A model generated the notes under the pieces. It was not told where the DNA came from, did not search any database, and saw only the letters and a program-made list of their open reading frames with translations. A program made the position numbers and the translations under genes. DNA of 8,368 nucleotides from an uncultured bacterium (GTDB lineage Bacteria > Actinomycetota > Coriobacteriia > Coriobacteriales > Eggerthellaceae): positions 1 through 8,368 of the forward strand of contig CAJMPP010000049.1 in assembly GCA_905215325.1 (NCBI GenBank), read 5' to 3'. Every line of letters starts with the position of its first letter. Position 1 is the stretch's first letter. Positions 7,320 through 8,368 of this stretch are shown one piece after another.

Positions 7320-7774
7320 GCGAGGCTCACCTCCGTCACCCGCTCATCGACCACCGCGCACGCAACATGGCGCGACAGCCTTGCGCCATCGCGAAGCCCG
7401 GACAGCGATATCGGCGCCTTGTAGGACACGTCGTAGGAAACGGAGGTGAGAGCCGTGCGGCTTGAGACGCCGCTTGCGGAAAACGAATCCTCGTGCGCGT
7501 TCGATCCCACCCGCACCCCCGACACCGTCAAATCGCTGCGGCGCAGCTGTGCGGACTCGTCGAGGATCTGCTCCGCGACGAACGATTCCTTATCCGATGC
7601 CGTCCTCAGACCCGACACGTCGATGCGCATACAAGCCTGGGTAAGCTCGGAGGACAGCATGATGGCGGCAGCGTTCATCATGGCCGCCTGCATGATGCCG
7701 AACGCCACGATGATGAGCAGCACCGCGGCGAAGGAGAACTGCACGCTCTCGCTCCCCCGTTCATCGAGGACCAT
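7316..7774 (-). CDS. TadE-like pseudopilin / minor pilin, second copy
   Basis: A 152-residue protein with a short N-terminus MVLDERG, then SESVQFSF and one hydrophobic helix (about residues 11-32), then a small extracytoplasmic domain. The DERG-plus-helix arrangement is the TadE/TadF pseudopilin signature, with processing expected after Gly7 if a TadV-type peptidase acts on it. The +5 position, normally Glu, is Gln. The ATG at 7774 is preferred because GGAGG lies six bases upstream. An in-frame ATG at 7795 would add seven residues but has only a weak ribosome site. The start overlaps the end of the preceding TadE-like gene by 14 bases and the stop overlaps the next start in an ATGA arrangement, so translation is probably coupled. 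Expected at the cytoplasmic membrane as a minor pilin or assembly initiator. Confidence 0.82.
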   Translation of the reverse strand: MVLDERGSESVQFSFAAVLLIIVAFGIMQAAMMNAAAIMLSSELTQACMRIDVSGLRTASDKESFVAEQILDESAQLRRSDLTVSGVRVGSNAHEDSFSASGVSSRTALTSVSYDVSYKAPISLSGLRDGARLSRHVACAVVDERVTEVSLA

Positions 7775-8246
7775 GCCCCACCTCCGTATCCGCATTCACC
7801 GAAACCGTCCTGCTGGCCGCCGACGACAGCTGCATCCCGTCGACCGCGCCCGCCGCGGAGAGCACCGCTTCGCCGACGGGCGTCAAGCATCGGGCGCTCA
7901 CGCGCACCCTCACGTCAACCTGCCGATAAGCGAACCCGACCAGCTGCCCTTCGAAGCGATCGGCCTGCGGGTCGAACGTCTTGCGCTCGACCTCCTTCGT
8001 CCGCACGGGCGAGCAGTCGACCTCGATCGAGCAGGAAACGCCCTCGCCCGCAAGCCCAGAAGCCTGCTCGAGCGCCGCCGAGAGAGCCGGCGCCCCGTCC
8101 GGGACCTTGTCCCCTTGCGCTACGCGCTGAGCCGCATAGCGGCAGGCGGCCTGGGCCGCCGCATCCGCCTCCATGCCCAGATACGCCGCCCTCCCGATAT
8201 CCGCGACGGCACACAGCAGGACCATCAGCAAGGGCAGCGCCATCAC
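7761..8246 (-). CDS. TadE-like pseudopilin / minor pilin (5' end unresolved)
   Basis: A small single-pass protein of the TadE type. The coordinates use the first legal start in the frame, a GTG at 8246 directly followed by ATG, giving 161 residues. This is a minimum: the bases just upstream encode VDGSSAVTF, which continues into VMALPLLMVLL and reproduces the TadE N-terminal signature (acidic residue, Gly, small residues, hydrophobic helix). Coding therefore very likely extends right of 8246. No ATG, GTG or TTG occurs in frame from 8247 to the window edge, and there is no Shine-Dalgarno before 8246. The glutamate expected at +5 after the Gly is Thr. After the helix the protein is a mixed extracytoplasmic domain with several cysteines (CSIEVDC) and a helix rich in Ala near ADAAAQAACRYAAQRV, common in TadE. 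The stop TGA overlaps the start of the next gene. Family membership is well supported; the role as minor pilin is inferred. Confidence 0.78.
   Translation of the reverse strand: MMALPLLMVLLCAVADIGRAAYLGMEADAAAQAACRYAAQRVAQGDKVPDGAPALSAALEQASGLAGEGVSCSIEVDCSPVRTKEVERKTFDPQADRFEGQLVGFAYRQVDVRVRVSARCLTPVGEAVLSAAGAVDGMQLSSAASRTVSVNADTEVGHGPR
7781..7785 (-). promoter_or_regulatory. Ribosome binding site that sets the start of the second TadE-like gene
   Basis: GGAGG on the minus strand, six bases before the ATG at 7774 and inside the coding sequence of the preceding gene. The alternative ATG at 7795 lies upstream of this site, so it cannot use it. Confidence 0.75.
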
Positions 8247-8308
8247 GAACGTGACGGCGCTCGACCCATCGACCCGCGCCCGGCCGGCGGCGGGGCGCGA
8301 GAGCGCGG

Positions 8309-8368
8309 CTACCTGCTTCCCACCGCGCCGATCGTCACGCTCTTGACCAGGTGCCTGACCGAGTTGCC
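8309..8368 (-). CDS. C-terminal fragment of an upstream gene, product unknown (partial)
   Basis: The last 60 bases, read on the minus strand, form 19 codons followed by TAG (8311-8309). The encoded tail is GNSVRHLVKSVTIGAVGSR. Almost every codon in this frame ends in G or C, as in the confident genes of the window, whereas the competing TadE frame over the same bases does not. This supports a real gene that enters from the right. Nineteen residues are too few to identify it. By position at the head of a Tad cluster it could be a pilin or another assembly protein, but nothing in the tail proves that. Confidence 0.45.
   Translation of the reverse strand, partial: GNSVRHLVKSVTIGAVGSR

Noticed and set aside
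7493..8254. A 253-codon plus-strand frame opposite the two TadE-like genes
   Set aside because: Its Pro/Arg/Ser-dominated composition is an antisense artefact; the minus-strand frames carry the TadE signature and coupled starts.
1..8368. Search for CRISPR arrays, tRNA or rRNA genes, insertion sequences and att sites
   Set aside because: No regularly spaced repeats, cloverleaf-like segments, transposase motifs or flanking direct repeats were seen; the window is coding almost throughout.

Overview
The window is an almost gap-free, high-GC stretch (roughly two-thirds G+C by eye) in which every convincing gene lies on the minus strand. It reads from about 8368 down to 33 as one operon for a Tad (Flp-type) pilus or type II secretion-like machine. 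The organism is probably a Gram-positive actinobacterium. A gut-type Coriobacteriia such as an Eggerthellaceae member fits best, because the high GC, the lack of any secretin and a surface protein with InlB- and ChW-like modules are all typical there. This placement is inference from style; no taxonomic marker gene is present.

Layout in the direction of transcription: the 3' end of an unrecognised upstream gene (8368-8309); a TadE-like pseudopilin whose start is not resolved (to 7761); a second TadE-like pseudopilin (7774-7316); a short TadG-like protein (7319-6732); a CpaB/RcpC-type SAF-domain protein (6715-5858); the CpaF/TadA secretion ATPase (5868-4549); the membrane platform proteins TadB (4535-3618) and TadC (3588-2665); and a large Tat-exported multidomain protein (2624-33). 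Genes overlap or sit within about 40 bases of each other, nearly all with clear Shine-Dalgarno sequences. No internal promoter or terminator is evident, so co-transcription and translational coupling are likely.

Expected division of labour: CpaF hydrolyses ATP under the TadB/TadC inner-membrane platform to assemble or extrude a filament. The three small single-helix proteins would be minor pilins or assembly factors. The CpaB-like protein would act on the outer face of the membrane. Prepilin peptidase (TadV/CpaA), TadZ/CpaE and a recognisable Flp major pilin are not in the window and would have to lie upstream or elsewhere.

The most unusual points are: (1) both TadE-like proteins have lost the conserved +5 glutamate of the pseudopilin motif (Thr and Gln instead); (2) the last gene is an 863-residue predicted Tat substrate with a novel N-terminal domain followed by degenerate beta-trefoil, ChW-like and InlB-like modules, a candidate cargo or surface adhesin of this machine; (3) the first TadE-like frame has no legal start codon upstream of its conserved motif inside the window; (4) the CpaB-like protein has a long Arg/Gly-rich cytoplasmic extension.
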